Shown here: positions 45,345 through 57,600 of the stretch, in pieces
Layout of the letters: every line of letters begins with the position of its first letter
Position numbering within the stretch: position 1 is the first letter of the stretch
NCBI GenBank assembly: GCA_001603075.1
Contig: LVBB01000138.1
Location: 1 to 64,000, forward strand
From: Phycisphaerales bacterium Planc_01
GTDB lineage: Bacteria; Planctomycetota; Phycisphaerae; Sedimentisphaerales; Anaerobacaceae
DNA length: 64,000 nt
Reading direction: 5' to 3'
Translations under genes and position numbers: made by a program
Notes under the pieces: generated by a model
Database searches by the model: none
What the model saw: only the letters and a program-made list of their open reading frames with translations
What the model was told of the DNA's origin: nothing

Positions 45345-46634
45345 CTACGAGGTCCGGCAATCCATGGTAACAGTCGGTACCAGGGCCAGGTCGCCTTGCG
45401 TCGCCGCGTACAGGACGGGGCCCATATAATCGTCCACCATCTCGGCCGTCAGAGGAATCGGCATGTTCTGGAGCTTCATCCGCAACTCGGGGGTTTTGGC
45501 CGCCGCCAGAGCCCGGTCTCTATGGGCCGGCGTGAAGCCCTCCACATCTGCCAAGCGAGTCGGCAAGCCCACCTCCCGGGCAAAGGCCAGCATGGCCTCG
45601 GCGACGGCGATGCCCAGTTCGCGCCCTGCCAGGGCCTGGAAATCAGTGGTCGTCAAGCCGGTCTGCCGCCAAACCTGCCCGACGTGGCGGAGAGGTCCTT
45701 CGATCGCCTGTGCAAAGAAGACAGTGTAGTACGGATTCATCAGCGCACAGGCCCGACCGTGCGGCAGGACATCGACCAGCGAGAAACTCGTCAGGTGCGC
45801 CGCGTTGGTGCCTCCGATCATAATGGAATATCCGCCCAGGTCGGTCGCCAGGGCCAGGGCTTCTCGCCCCCTGCAATCGCTCGGGGTATTCAACACGCCG
45901 GACAGGTGTTCGAGAATCAACGGCAGGCCCGCCTGGGCGATCTCGGCGGCCAGAGTATAGTGCGGCTTGCCCACCGCCCCGTAGAGGACCTCCAGCATGT
46001 GGGACATCCCGTCGAAGGCCCCGTCGGCGGTCAGGGCCTTCGGTTCGCTGAAAGTCGTCTCGTAGTCGAACGCCGGACACGGCGGGACGATGGCGTCATC
46101 CACGATCAGCTTCTTCTGCCCCGTGGACAGGTCGGTGACATTCGAGTACTTCGTCAGGTGCGCGGCCGAACCGGCCACGGTCTGGATGGCCACGTATCTG
46201 GGCAGCGACCGACCCGATCGATGGAGAACCTGCGATACGAGATTCGTACCGAAGTAGTCGTCGAGTCGCCCACCCGCTGCCCCAAGCACCAGGGCCGCCT
46301 TGACGGCGTCAATCGTGCTGCCTCCCCCGAAACCGACCACGGCATCCGCCTCGGCCCGGGCCAGTTCGTCCCGGATACGAAGGACATCTTCACACGGGGC
46401 GTTGGGGCGGGCTCCTCGGACCTCGACCACCCGTTTGACTCCGGCGTCCGCCAAAGCCAGGCGGATCCGCCGCACATACGCGTCGCTGCCGGCAAAAGTG
46501 CCGCGAACCAGAGCAACCCTGCTGCCGGCTTGTCGGACCCAAGGTCCGATCTTGTCGAGCGCCCCGGAGCCGCACAAATATGCATCGCCCTTGAACCGAT
46601 ACAGAAGCTCTCTTGCCTTGTCGAACGAATCCAT
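45345..46634 (-). CDS. Iron-containing alcohol dehydrogenase family protein
   Basis: The 429-residue protein has the NAD(P)-binding loop VVGFGGGSTIDAVKAA and VAIQTVAGSAAHLTKYSN. Its metal-site residues are in DGAFDGMSHMLEV (Asp and His) and AAHLTSFSLVDVLPHGRACA (two His). This is the group III ADH / glycerol dehydrogenase-like fold. The substrate is unknown. The ATG at 46634 has GGGAAGAAAGC upstream. Confidence 0.88.
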   Translation of the reverse strand: MDSFDKARELLYRFKGDAYLCGSGALDKIGPWVRQAGSRVALVRGTFAGSDAYVRRIRLALADAGVKRVVEVRGARPNAPCEDVLRIRDELARAEADAVVGFGGGSTIDAVKAALVLGAAGGRLDDYFGTNLVSQVLHRSGRSLPRYVAIQTVAGSAAHLTKYSNVTDLSTGQKKLIVDDAIVPPCPAFDYETTFSEPKALTADGAFDGMSHMLEVLYGAVGKPHYTLAAEIAQAGLPLILEHLSGVLNTPSDCRGREALALATDLGGYSIMIGGTNAAHLTSFSLVDVLPHGRACALMNPYYTVFFAQAIEGPLRHVGQVWRQTGLTTTDFQALAGRELGIAVAEAMLAFAREVGLPTRLADVEGFTPAHRDRALAAAKTPELRMKLQNMPIPLTAEMVDDYMGPVLYAATQGDLALVPTVTMDCRTS

Positions 46635-46738
46635 GCTTTCTTCCCGGCCTTCCGGCGTTGGACGAACATCCACCTGTCTTCAGGATACCATCGCATCAAC
46701 CGATCCACAATGGGCCCGCGTATTCGTGATGTACGGGA

Positions 46739-46748
46739 GAATACGTAT
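46739..46748. promoter_or_regulatory. Perfect palindrome upstream of the CBS gene
   Basis: AATACGTATT is a perfect 10-base palindrome in the gap between the divergent alcohol dehydrogenase and CBS-domain genes. It could bind a dimeric regulator, but at this length it may be chance. Confidence 0.2.
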
Positions 46749-46894
46749 TTTCGCAGGCAATCCCCTCACCGCACGCGGCTTTTTCGAAGTCTCGCCCGGA
46801 ATCGGTCGAAACAGACCCAGGTACGGAGGCTGGCGTTTCATCCGCAAGCCTATGCGTGGAGACATGCAACAGGCCTTTTTTCGGGAGCGAATCG

Positions 46895-47884
46895 ATGGAG
46901 TTATTGGCAGAGACACTGGCGACGACCGAACCTCGGGAAGCAATCATCCCTCAGGGGCTTGGAGCCAGCCGCGAGCAACTTCGAGTCGGCGATATCATGG
47001 GCAGGGAGATTGTCACGGCAAGCTCCGACGACACCGTCTTCGCCGCAGCGAAGCGAATGTCTGAAAACAACATTTCCTGTGTGGTCGTCACCGAAGAAGA
47101 GAGAGTGGTCGGTATCCTCACCGACAAGGACATCCTCAAGGGAATTGCCGCCAACGATACGGACTTCCACCGACTGCGGATCGGCCAGCGGATGTCCAGT
47201 CCGGTCGAGGTGGTGTCCCCGGACGAGCGTGTGATGATCGCAGGCCGCACGATGGAGGCCAAGGGCATCAAGAGGCTGCCGGTGGTGGATGCGGGCGCCC
47301 TGGTGGGCATCATTACCCAGACCGACGTCATGCGAGGACTCATCTCGATCAGTCCGTTGAACGCGGTTTCCGATGTCATGAGCACAAAGGTCACTACCAT
47401 CGAGACCGGGGCCACCGCCGCCGAGGCTGCCCGGGCCATGGCGGCCAACGGGATCTCCTGTCTGGTCGCGATCCATCGCCAGGAAGTCGCGGGCATCGTT
47501 ACCGAGAAGGACCTGCTTCGACGCGTTGTGGCCCTGCACAAAGATCCGGCGACGACGCAGGTTGTGGACATCATGTCGTTTCCGATCACCGCGATCCCCC
47601 CAACCTACTCGGTCCTCAGTGCGGGCAGGAAGATGGACACGATGCGGCTGCACCGACTGGTGGTCATGGACCGCACTCGAAAGGTCTGCGGCATCATCAC
47701 CCAGACGGACATCATGCGGGCCGTTCGCAGAGAGAACGAACGGATCGAGCAGCCGCGCTCCGTCCTCGACGCCGAACTGGACGCCCTGATAGGATATGCC
47801 ATGGACGAGCCACAGAGACTGCGCGATCTGCTTCGTCAGATGCCCGGCGCCCCCGCCGCAACCGATCGACCGGACGGAGTATGA
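46895..47884 (+). CDS. Protein with four CBS domains
   Basis: The 329-residue protein consists almost wholly of four CBS domains in tandem: VGDIMGREIVTASSDD, IGQRMSSPVEVVSPDE, VSDVMSTKVTTIETGA and VVDIMSFPITAIPPTY mark their starts. Two Bateman modules would bind adenine nucleotides or similar ligands. A short helical tail follows (LDALIGYAMDEPQRLRDLL). There is no effector domain, so it is probably a sensor that binds a partner. The ATG at 46895 has GGGAG seven bases before it. Confidence 0.88.
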   Translation: MELLAETLATTEPREAIIPQGLGASREQLRVGDIMGREIVTASSDDTVFAAAKRMSENNISCVVVTEEERVVGILTDKDILKGIAANDTDFHRLRIGQRMSSPVEVVSPDERVMIAGRTMEAKGIKRLPVVDAGALVGIITQTDVMRGLISISPLNAVSDVMSTKVTTIETGATAAEAARAMAANGISCLVAIHRQEVAGIVTEKDLLRRVVALHKDPATTQVVDIMSFPITAIPPTYSVLSAGRKMDTMRLHRLVVMDRTRKVCGIITQTDIMRAVRRENERIEQPRSVLDAELDALIGYAMDEPQRLRDLLRQMPGAPAATDRPDGV

Positions 47885-47967
47885 CTTAGCACACCTGCGG
47901 CAGAAGGCCTCACAGCATGAAAGAGACCCCCGTCGCCGGCGCGCCGCGAGAGACGTACAGACCCGAT

Positions 47968-47996
47968 TTGCCTGTTGCCCTGCGGATTGTTATGGT
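47968..47996 (+). promoter_or_regulatory. Putative promoter for the small membrane protein
   Basis: TTGCCT (47968-47973) and TATGGT (47991-47996) are 17 bases apart, about 110 bases upstream of the next start codon. The boxes are imperfect and no operator is seen. Confidence 0.3.
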
Positions 47997-48106
47997 TTAC
48001 ATGGACCCGATGGAAGCAAGTCGCCTCGGGCAGCCATGGTGACTTGCATCGGTTCCAAGCACGCCCCCCCGCGGAAGAACGATTCGGCTTTTTCGGGAGA
48101 CGCACA

Positions 48107-48514
48107 ATGTCTGCAACACACGATAACAAGAAGCGACGCACCCGAAGTCTCGTACTGGTCCTGCTGGCATGGGTCTTTATCGGCGGGCAGGCCCTGCTGG
48201 CGGCGGGAAGCATCTACAACTACAACACCATCAGCAACGATGGGGGCAATAAAGAGGTAGCGGAAGGCAGCCTGCCATGGGGCCTGATCGGCCAGGGCGC
48301 CAACCGCGTGCGTCTGATCGCCACACAGGCCCAGCCGGATGTCATAGGGAACATCGCCGTGTTCCTGGCTGTGGCCAATGCCCTCGGCCTGGCAGGCCTG
48401 GTCCTGGGCTTTCTGTCCTGGTCGAGGTCAAACCACACCAGCGGCAAGCTGACCATTGCGGTTTCCGTGGCAGTGGTCCTCGCCAATTCAATCCTCAATC
48501 TTGCCTATGCGTGA
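48107..48514 (+). CDS. Small membrane protein of unknown function
   Basis: The 135-residue protein has three likely membrane segments: SLVLVLLAWVFIGGQALLAA, NIAVFLAVANALGLAGLVLG and LTIAVSVAVVLANSILNLAY. A periplasmic or outer loop of about 45 residues lies between the first two. The N-terminus is basic (DNKKRRTR), so it faces the cytoplasm. The ATG at 48107 has GGGAGA seven bases upstream. No family is recognised. Confidence 0.75.
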   Translation: MSATHDNKKRRTRSLVLVLLAWVFIGGQALLAAGSIYNYNTISNDGGNKEVAEGSLPWGLIGQGANRVRLIATQAQPDVIGNIAVFLAVANALGLAGLVLGFLSWSRSNHTSGKLTIAVSVAVVLANSILNLAYA

Positions 48515-48550
48515 CCGGTCTTCCCGTTTCATCGGCACAGAGAAGACCGG
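48515..48550 (+). terminator. Hairpin directly after the membrane protein gene
   Basis: CCGGTCTTC (48515-48523) and GAAGACCGG (48542-48550) form a perfect 9-bp stem with an 18-base loop, immediately after the stop codon. It lacks a T-run, so it may protect the 3' end or act with Rho. Confidence 0.4.
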
Positions 48551-48606
48551 CAAGCGCCGCGCGGCTGACGCCGACATCGACGGGCCGCCGAACACACTGC
48601 ACCGGA

Positions 48607-48642
48607 CAAAAGACTCAGCCCCGACCACTGACGGCCGGGGCT
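48607..48642 (-). terminator. Intrinsic terminator of the giant gene
   Basis: AGCCCCG (48617-48623) pairs with CGGGGCT (48636-48642). Read on the minus strand, the stem is followed by GAGTCTTTTG, giving a short T-run. It lies about 38 bases past the stop of the giant gene. Confidence 0.6.
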
Positions 48643-48679
48643 AAGCGGAATCCTCATTGTTGGACCTTCGGACCGGGGG

Positions 48680-51600
48680 CTACTGCACAGCACCTCCGCC
48701 GGCCGCGTCGTCGGCTCCCAAGGCCGGCTGATTTGGCCTGGCGATCGCCATTACCCAATCCGACCAGCCCGTCATGTTGCCCTCGGCGTCGCGGGCCCGG
48801 ACGCGGAACTGGAGTCCCTGGTTCTGTCTGCCGATCTGGACACGGTAGATCGGATCGGCCTGCCAGCTACTACTCAACCCGGATGGCTCGCGACACTGGA
48901 AGTAGTACTCGACCCCGCCACTGTCGTCCGTCGCGGTCACCGCCATCATCTCGACCCAGTAGTCATTCCAGACACCGGTGTCGCTGTACTCGCGCGGCAG
49001 ACCGTTCGGGTCGAACGCCATCGGATTCGGCGTCGGCGGCGTGGGATCGGCCGGAATCGCCGTGGTAAAACAGCTCCAGGCGGAGTACGGGGTCTCGTTC
49101 TGGTTGGCCGACATATCCCTTGCCCTGACGCGATAGCAGTAGGTCACACCCGGCGCCAGGTTGGCATCGGTATAGGTGTTCGTATTGATCCAGCCGCTGT
49201 CGTTGGCGCCCGGCGTGTTCGTATCGAAGAAGTACTGCACGCCGTTGTCGTCGAAGGCCTCCGTCGCGATCAGCGTGATCGTCTGCGACGTCACCACAGC
49301 GTTGGGCAGGATGTACGGCTCGGGAACCGGTGGCATCCTGTCAACTGTCCCGGCGTAGCGGACGGCCGAGAACTTCGTCTCGTTGCCCAAGGCATCTCGC
49401 GCCTTGACGCGGTAGCCGTACTGCCGACCGCTCGACAGGCCCGTGTCGTTGTAGACCCGGCTACTCTGCCAGCCACTGTCATGGCCGCCGCCGCTGACGT
49501 TCTCGAAGTAGTACTCGACCGGCCAGCCCCATGCATCGACCGCCTCTTTGGCGACCATCCGCGCGGTGCTGCCGTCCAGCCGAGGCAGGGTTTCCCACTC
49601 GGCCGGGTCCGGCGCCGGAGGCGTCGTATCCTGAACCAGCCAGCAGTCGGCCAGCACCGTCAGGTCGCGGACGTTCACACGCGAATCGAACGTCACATCC
49701 GCCTGGTCGCACCATCCATTCGACTCGGAGCAGCCCTCGTCGAGCCACTTGCCGGCAAATGCGGCGAAGTCCTTGAAGTCGATGATCCCGTCGAACACCA
49801 AGTCGCAGAACTTGCACGGCTCGAGGAACGGATAGTGGTACCCCATGTCCACCCGACCCGTGTCCGGAACGTGATCGGTCCGCGTGGTGGAACGCGCCAT
49901 GCCGACATTGCCGGCCAGGTCGCTGCCCGCATCGACCGCCGGACTCGTTCGCGACTGACCTGCGCTGCGATTGCTCAGATAGAAGTCGCCCAGCATCCCG
50001 CTGACGAACATCGGGTCGGCGTTGATCATGCCTTCGCCGTAAGCCAGCGTGCAGCCGGTATCGACCCAGACGTCGTTGGGCCCGACGCGAATGTTGCTGT
50101 AGGAGACGCGGAGCGTGCCGCAGAGCGGATCGAGATCGTATCCGCTGCCAACGGCCAACTCGCCGCCCAGCCGAGCGCCGTTGCCCCAGAGGACCGAGTC
50201 GATCACCGTCGCCTCGCTGAGGTAGCCGCAGAAAATGGCGCCGCCGAACCCGGTGTTGTTCGGATCGCCAGGTGTGCCCGGCGCCGCGTTGGTGACGAAC
50301 GTACAGTTGCGAATCGTCGGTTCCGCGTACCAATTCGTCGAGATGCCGCCGCCGTCGCGGTAGGCCCGGTTGTTGCGGATCAGGCAGTTGACGATCTGCG
50401 TGGCGTTCTGGCCTCGCAGATAGATCCCGGCGCCGGAGCCGTCCGAGATGTTGCCGGCGATGTCGCAGTCCTCGACCAGAGCGTCGGCCGACGAGAAGAG
50501 CAAACCGCCGCCGATCGGTGCGATGTCATTGTCGTTGGGATCGTCCTGGTCCGTGATCGCCCAGTTGTTCCAGATGCGACTTCCGGCGACCCCGATCGAA
50601 CCGCCCATGCCGGCCAGACCCGCGCCGCGCAGGGCCGTATTCTGCGTCACGTTGCAGTCGATGACGCTGACGCCGGCATTGATGACATAGATGCCGCCGC
50701 CGGTGTCGGCGCTGTTGTCGACGAAGTTGCAGTCGACGAACGTCAGGTTGGCGGTGCCTTCCGCCGCGATGCCGCCGCCGAAGCCGATGTACGGATCGAG
50801 GCGGAAGTTCGGGTCCTGTCCGGCCGCCGTCGGGGAGGCAATGTTGTCCTCGAAGGTACAGCCGGTGAAGATCACGGTCGTCTCGGCCGCGCAGTAGACG
50901 CCGCCGCCGTAGGACGGCATCTGGAACGGAATCAGCGGTTCGGTGAACCGGCCGGCCGCCGAGGCCTGGCCGCCCTGGCCGCTCATGCCGCCGTAGCTGC
51001 GGTTGCCGCGAATGACGCAGGAGACGAACTCAGCACTGCTGCGCTGGTCGATATAGACGCCGCCGCCGTAGCCGGAGTACCAGCGATAGTCGCCGAAGTA
51101 CGATCCGCCGCTGCCAATGATGCCTGTGGCCGGCGAGTAGGGCTGCGTCCCAAAGGCCGCCTCGACATCGGCCGCAAAATCCCACAGCCAGGTCCGCCAC
51201 AGCTCCTGCATGGCCGTCTCGGCCCCCAGGCTGTTCGGATTGATGTCGATCATCACGGGCGGCGTGTAGTTGCCGCCGTAGTTGGCCAGACCGCCGCCGT
51301 CGGAGTAGTTGCCGCCGTTGCCGCCGTTGCCGCCCTGCACGAAGTTGTTCTCGATAATGCAGTTGACGAACCTCGGATTCGTGCCGACGGCACAGTAGAT
51401 CGCGCCGCCGCGTGCCCAGCCACCCCAGCCGCCGCGACCGGCGTTGGTCGTGTCATCGGCGTCCACGCCGGCGCCGCCGTCGCCGGCGATCACCGCGTTG
51501 TTGCGGAAGATGCAGTTCTTGATCACCGGAGCCGCGCCCGGCAGCAGGATCATGGCCGCGCCTTCGATCGGCGCGCCGTCCCCGCCATTGGGATGTCCGA

Positions 51601-54600
51601 TGTCGCGATCGCCGTCGTCCCCGTCGGCCGCGTTTCCGCCGCAATTCTGGATGGTGAACCCGTTGAACACGGTATTGCGGTCGGCGCCCGGTCCGAACAG
51701 CACGCCGATATTGTTCCACGCATTGCCCGGCACCGCGCCAAGGCCGTCGATGATCGTCGAAGCCACGACGGTCGGATCGTCCGGATTCCTCGATGTGATC
51801 GTCACGGGCTTGTCGATGATCAGGGCAAAGGCCTCGTAGCCGCTGTAGTAGGTGCCTGGATCGACCACGATCGTGTCGCCTTCGCCGGCGGCGGTCACGG
51901 CGCCCTGAATCGTCGAGTAGTCGCCCGGTACGGTAACGACGCGCGACCGGCGTTTCTCGAACGTCACCGTCACCTGGCGATCCTGCGTCAAGGTAACGGT
52001 ATTGGCCAGGCCCGTCAGCGTGTCGTCGTCGGTGCCCGACCACCGGCTGACTCGCCAGCCCTGCTCGGGCGTGGCGACGAGTCGCACGACGTTGTCGGCG
52101 GCCCCTTCATAGGCCACGGCAAACGCCGGACTGACCGAGCCGTGAGGCAGCCCGTCGTCGGCGTTGGGCAGCACCTCGGCCGTCAGGGTGAACAACGTCA
52201 CGCCCTGGACATAGTGGTAACCCATATCCACCGTATTGGCGTCGGGTACCCCGTCGGTTCGCGTCGTACGACCGGCCAGATCAATCCCCACGGCACTGGC
52301 CGGACCACTTCCCGCATCGACCGCCGGGCTCTGTCGTCCCTGGCCCGATGCCGTCTGGCCCAGGTAGTACCCCGCGATAAACAACGGGTCTTCATCGATA
52401 TTGCCGGTCGCTTCGTCCCAGGTCGCCGCTGCGGCGTCCCAACCGGGCAGCCGTGATTGATCGGAGACGTAGATCGACGGCGCCACGTGCGTGATCAGTT
52501 CGATGCTCTGCGTCACCGCCGCCGCCAGACCGAGGGCGTTGGGCGCACGCGTCAGCGCACCGCCCGTGCCACCGGCCAAAGAGGTGTAGTACACCGAGGT
52601 CAGCGGGTCCTGGCCGATTTGCACCGCGAAGATGCGTTTGCTCGGCGACTGCGAAGCCGCGTTGACCACCGTCGAGAGCGTGTAGCCCGTCGGCGGCTCC
52701 GGATCGTGTGGTGGACCATCCCCGATAAGCAGGATGATGCGGTTGACCTGCCCGCCGCGCCATCCGCCCAGAGCGGTCCCATCGATCGTGTCGATCAACG
52801 CCGAGTACACCGACTCGGCGTCGGTGTCACCGCCGGCGCCTGCGGGCGTGCCGAGAGTGTTGATCCCGTTGATCACCCGCGTCGGGTCCTCAGTGAACGG
52901 TACGACCGCCCGGAACGTGTAGTCCGTCCCCGCCCCCAGACCCGTGTCGTTGAAGTCTTTGAAATCCACCACCGCCATGCGGTAGTCGGGCGACTGCATC
53001 GCCACCGCAGCCACCAGTTGGGCGGCAGCGGCCCGCAGGGCCAGGACGTTGTTCGTCATGCTGTCCGTGGTATCGATGACGAAGACCAGGTCCAACGCTG
53101 TGCCTGCAACGGCCGCTGGATCGAGGCTTGGCTGGATGTTGCTGTGGCGAACGTGCAGCGTGGACGGTCGGACTCCGTACTGGAAGCCGTTGGCCACCGC
53201 GACCTGCGAGCCGTTCTTATTGCTGGAATTGCCCCAGACGATCGAGTCGGTCAGGACGGCATTCGAGTCGTACGCGACGAACAGACCGCCGCCGAAAGCC
53301 GAGCCCAGCGCCCCGGTCACCACGTTGTCGGCGATGGTCGAACTGCTGATGATCGGCTCGGATTTCCAGATGGAGATGCCGCCACCGTCGCGTCCGGCCG
53401 TGTTGCTGGTAATCAGGGAGTTGTGCACCCGCGGCGCGGTCGTGATGTCCTGGTCGGAGCCACCGAGATAGATGCCGCCGCCGGACGACAGCGAGCGGTT
53501 GCCGGTGAAGACACTGTTGTAGATGTCGATCGGCGAGTTGATGCCGCAGAAGCCGCCGCCCCAACTCATGACGCCGCCGAACCCGACGTTCGGATCGGTC
53601 ACGAGGTTGGCGTCCACGTTGGACAGGAACGCCAGGTTCCGCTGGATGAGCGAGCCGTCGATCACGCCGACCGAATCGACCGCGTACATGCCGCCGCCGT
53701 GGTAGGCGCTGTTGCCGGCGAAGTTGCAGTCGACGATCGTCGCCGAGGCGTTCGACCACCACATGCCGCCGCCGACGCAGGAGGTGTTGTTCTCCAGGAT
53801 GCAGCGGATGAACGTCGGCGTACTGCCGTCCTCGAAGGCGATCGCACCGCCGTAGCTGACGTAGATGTCGTCGGGCACGGCCACGGTGTTCGTATCGGCG
53901 ACGTTGTCCCGGAAGACGCAACCTTCAAACACCGGGCTGCTGTTGGAGCCGATATACACGGCGCCGCCGAAGTTCTCGATGTTCTGGTTCGTTTGCGGCG
54001 GGGGCACGGGGTTTCCACCAACGCCGCAGACACCGCCGGCCGTGTAGTTGTTCTCGAATGTACAGTCGACAAACTTCGGCGAGCTGTAGTACTCGATGTA
54101 CACGGCGCCGCCGAAACCACTGTACTTCCAGTAGTCCAGATAGGGCCCGTACATCCAGCCATCCCAGCCGGACAGGATCATCTGATTCTCGATGGTCTGG
54201 GCCCATTCCCAGTTACCGCCTCGACCGCCCTGAGCGCCCTGGACGCCGCCGCCTCCGTCGCCGCCGTTGCCGCCTTGGGCATAGTTGCCGCGGAAGGTGC
54301 AGTTTTCGAACGTCGGGCTGCTGAGATAGCCGATGTAGACCGCGCCGCCGTAGGCGTAACCGGCCCATCCGCCGTCGAAGCCCATCGGATGCTCCTCCGT
54401 CCCGCCGTCGCCGGGCGCCCCGTTGCCGCCGGTCACAGAGCAATCGACGAAGTTGCAGTTGCGGATCGTTGGCGAGGCGTTGGTCATGTACACGGCGCTG
54501 CCGGAAACGCTGATTCCGTCCGGTCCATCATCCGCGGCTTGGGATACGTTGCCCGGACTTGAGCCGACGATGTTCGTGTCGCGGAATGTGATACCCTCGA

Positions 54601-57600
54601 TGATCGTCTCGGGACCGACGTTCGAGATCAAGAACTGGTACTGCCGCATGATGGTGCTGGCGACGACGTTGGGATCGTCGGGATTGGAGCCCATCAGGGT
54701 AATGTTCTTGTTGCTGATTTCGATGTACGGCCACGGGAAGACCGGGGCATAGGTGCCGGCCGGCACGACGACGACATCGCCTTCACCGGCGGCGTCGATC
54801 GCATGCTGAACGGACGTATACTCCGGCGCACTGCCGACGATGATGGTTCGCGGCTGGTCGAATTCGACCGTCACGGTCCGGTCCGGACCCATGACGACCA
54901 GGTTGTTGACGCTCTTGGAGGCGTCGTCGGTGGTTCCGGCCCACTGGGCCACCCGCCAACCCGACTCCGGCCGGGCCGTCAAGGGCACCGCCGTTCCGGC
55001 GTAGTACTGCCCTGTGGTCGGTTCGAGCGTTCCATGACCGCCGACCACACGCGTGGTCAGCGTGAACTGCTCCAGCGTCGTGTGATCGCGGAAGTGGAAC
55101 CCGAGGTCCACCGCCCCTTCGTCGCCGCTGCCGTCGGTCCGCGTCGTAAGCTCCGACAGACCGAGGCTCTCGGCCAGACGACTACCCGCGTCGACAGCCG
55201 GACTGGTCGCCTCCTGCCCCGAGGCCGTCTGGCTCAGATAGACCTTGCCCAGCGGACCCTCGACGAACAGCGGATCGGCGCCGATGTTCGTCACATCCAG
55301 CTCGGCGCCCACCATCGTCTGAACGGTAGCGGTCGTCGCGTCATAGACGCCGAAATCGCCGTCCGGATTCTCATGGAACAGACTGTGCGTCAAGGTCGAA
55401 TTGGCGAACTCGACCTCGACCACCGCGACCTTGCTGTTGTCCTGGAAGATGCAGTCGGTCATCGTCACGTCGCCGTCCCAGTCACAGAAGACCGCGCCGC
55501 CGAGTCGCTTGGCGTCGTTGCCGACGAACGTGCTGTTGGTGATGCTCGGCGTGGCAAACAGACCCGCCCAGACGGCGCCGCCGTGACGGTTGGCGTTGTT
55601 GTCGAGGAACAGACAGTTCTTGACGACGTGATCGACGTAGCCGCCGTAGAAGGTGATCGCGCCGCCGGAACCCTTGGCGCCGCCGGCGGTGTTGTTCTCG
55701 AAGGTGTAATCTTCGATCGTGACGCTGGTGGCCGCGCAGACCAGGCCGCCGCCGATGTCGACGCCCGCGCCCTGCTCGGCCGCAATGGCGCCCAACTGAG
55801 CGGTCTGGGTGTCGATGCCGCTGCCACCGGTCGATTCGTTGTTGCTGATGATGCCGCCGATGAACTTCGCGTTGCCGGCCGTCAGATACAGGGCGCCGCC
55901 GTTCTTGGCCCGGTTGCCCAGGAAGTAACAATCGGCAAAGACGGCCTCGAAGTCCTCGAAGTGAATCGCGCCGCCCTGGCCGTAGAAGCCGTCGATGGCC
56001 GAATTGCCGCCGAAGCTGCACGATTGCAGGGTGAAATTGAGGGTCGCCGGCTGCTGCGGGTTGCCCGAGTCGAGGTAGCCCTCGAGGGCGCCGCCGTTGT
56101 CGCCGGCCTTGTTGCCCGAGAACGAGCAGCCGACGATGTCGGCGTCGCTCATCAGGCGCACGGCGCCGCCGCTGGCGCTGGCGCTGTTGCTGTAGAACTG
56201 ACAGTTGCGCAGCGTCACCTCAGGACAGAGCGGCCCGACAAACAAGGCGCCGCCGGAGTAATCGACCAGAACGTTGCTGAGGTTGAAGTCCTGACGGAAG
56301 ATGATGACGCCGTCGACCATGATCGTATAGGAACCCACGCCGGCGCTCTGCCCGTTGGCCTGGTTGTGGCTGAACACGCAGTCGTTGAAGTCCACGATGC
56401 AACTGGCGTCCACGTAAACGGCGCTGCTGATGTTCCTCGAGAACTCGCACCGCTCGAGCTTGACTGTGTTGCCTGGACCCGAGTAGATGCCGCCACCGGG
56501 CATATAGGTGTACAGTTCCTCCTGCTCGAGACCGAGCAGAGCGAGCGTCGGATCGAGCGAGATCGCGTTGTAGGCCATGTTGCCTGTGAAGGTGCAGTCG
56601 ACGAACGTGGGACTGGCGCCGTTCTGGTAGACGGCGCCGCCGACGATCGTGCCGTTCGTGCTGACCATCCCACTGGCGCCGGGGCCGGCCGGGTTGGGAT
56701 ACGGATCGCTCAGATCGGAGCCGGGCCCTGCCGCACCGGGCAGACCCGCGACACCGCTGGTCGCATGGTTGTTGGCGAACACACAATTCTGGAACACCGC
56801 GTCGCTGCCGGCCTCACAGTAGACCGCGCCGCCGTGGCCGTCGCCCGAGGCACTGCCCGCGTTGCCGCCCCAGCTTGCCCAACCGCTGCCCTGGTTGGGA
56901 TTGCTGCCGCTGCCGCCGTCGCCGCCCATGCCGCCACGGGCCATGCAGTTGCGGATCGTCACATTGATGAAAGTCGGCTTGCTGCCGCCCAGACAGGCGA
57001 TCGCACCGCCGAAGCTGTTGCCGCTGCCGCTGCCGGCGTGGCCGCCCCAGTCGCCCTTGCGATCCGAGTTCGCGTTGGTGATCGGGGTACCGTCAATACC
57101 GTTGCCGCCCTGGGCCGCGACCACCATACTGTCCTCGATGACGACGTTCCGGAAGGTCGGCGAGCTGCCGTTCTCGCACAGGATCGCTCCGCCGTAACCG
57201 GTGCCGCTGACGCTGGTGCCCGAAGCCATCAGTATGGGCGGATCATCCTCATCCGGGTTGTACTCCAGAATCGGCCGGGCCGGTATGCCGCCGGTGACAC
57301 CCACCGCGCCGATCCAGTAGCCGTTGCGGATCGTCACGCCGGTGATCAACGTGTCGGGACCTTCCCCTCGTTGGAAGTGGAAGGCGCGCCGGCGGACGAA
57401 CCGCGAACCGTTACAGTCGATGATCGTGGTGGCAATGATGTTCGGATCATTCGGATCGGTGGACATGATCCGGACGGCCTTGCGCTGCAGGTCGATGCCC
57501 GTAGCGGTGCTGACGTAGTGGACCCCCTCTTTGAGGATGATGTTGGTGTCGCCCGGACTGGCGGCCAGCACCGCCTCTTCGATCGTGCGGAACTCGTCCG

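Noticed and set aside
47913-48050. A 41-codon plus-strand frame upstream of the small membrane protein
   Set aside because: It starts with ATG but has no ribosome binding site and overlaps the likely promoter of the next gene; no protein-like pattern stands out.
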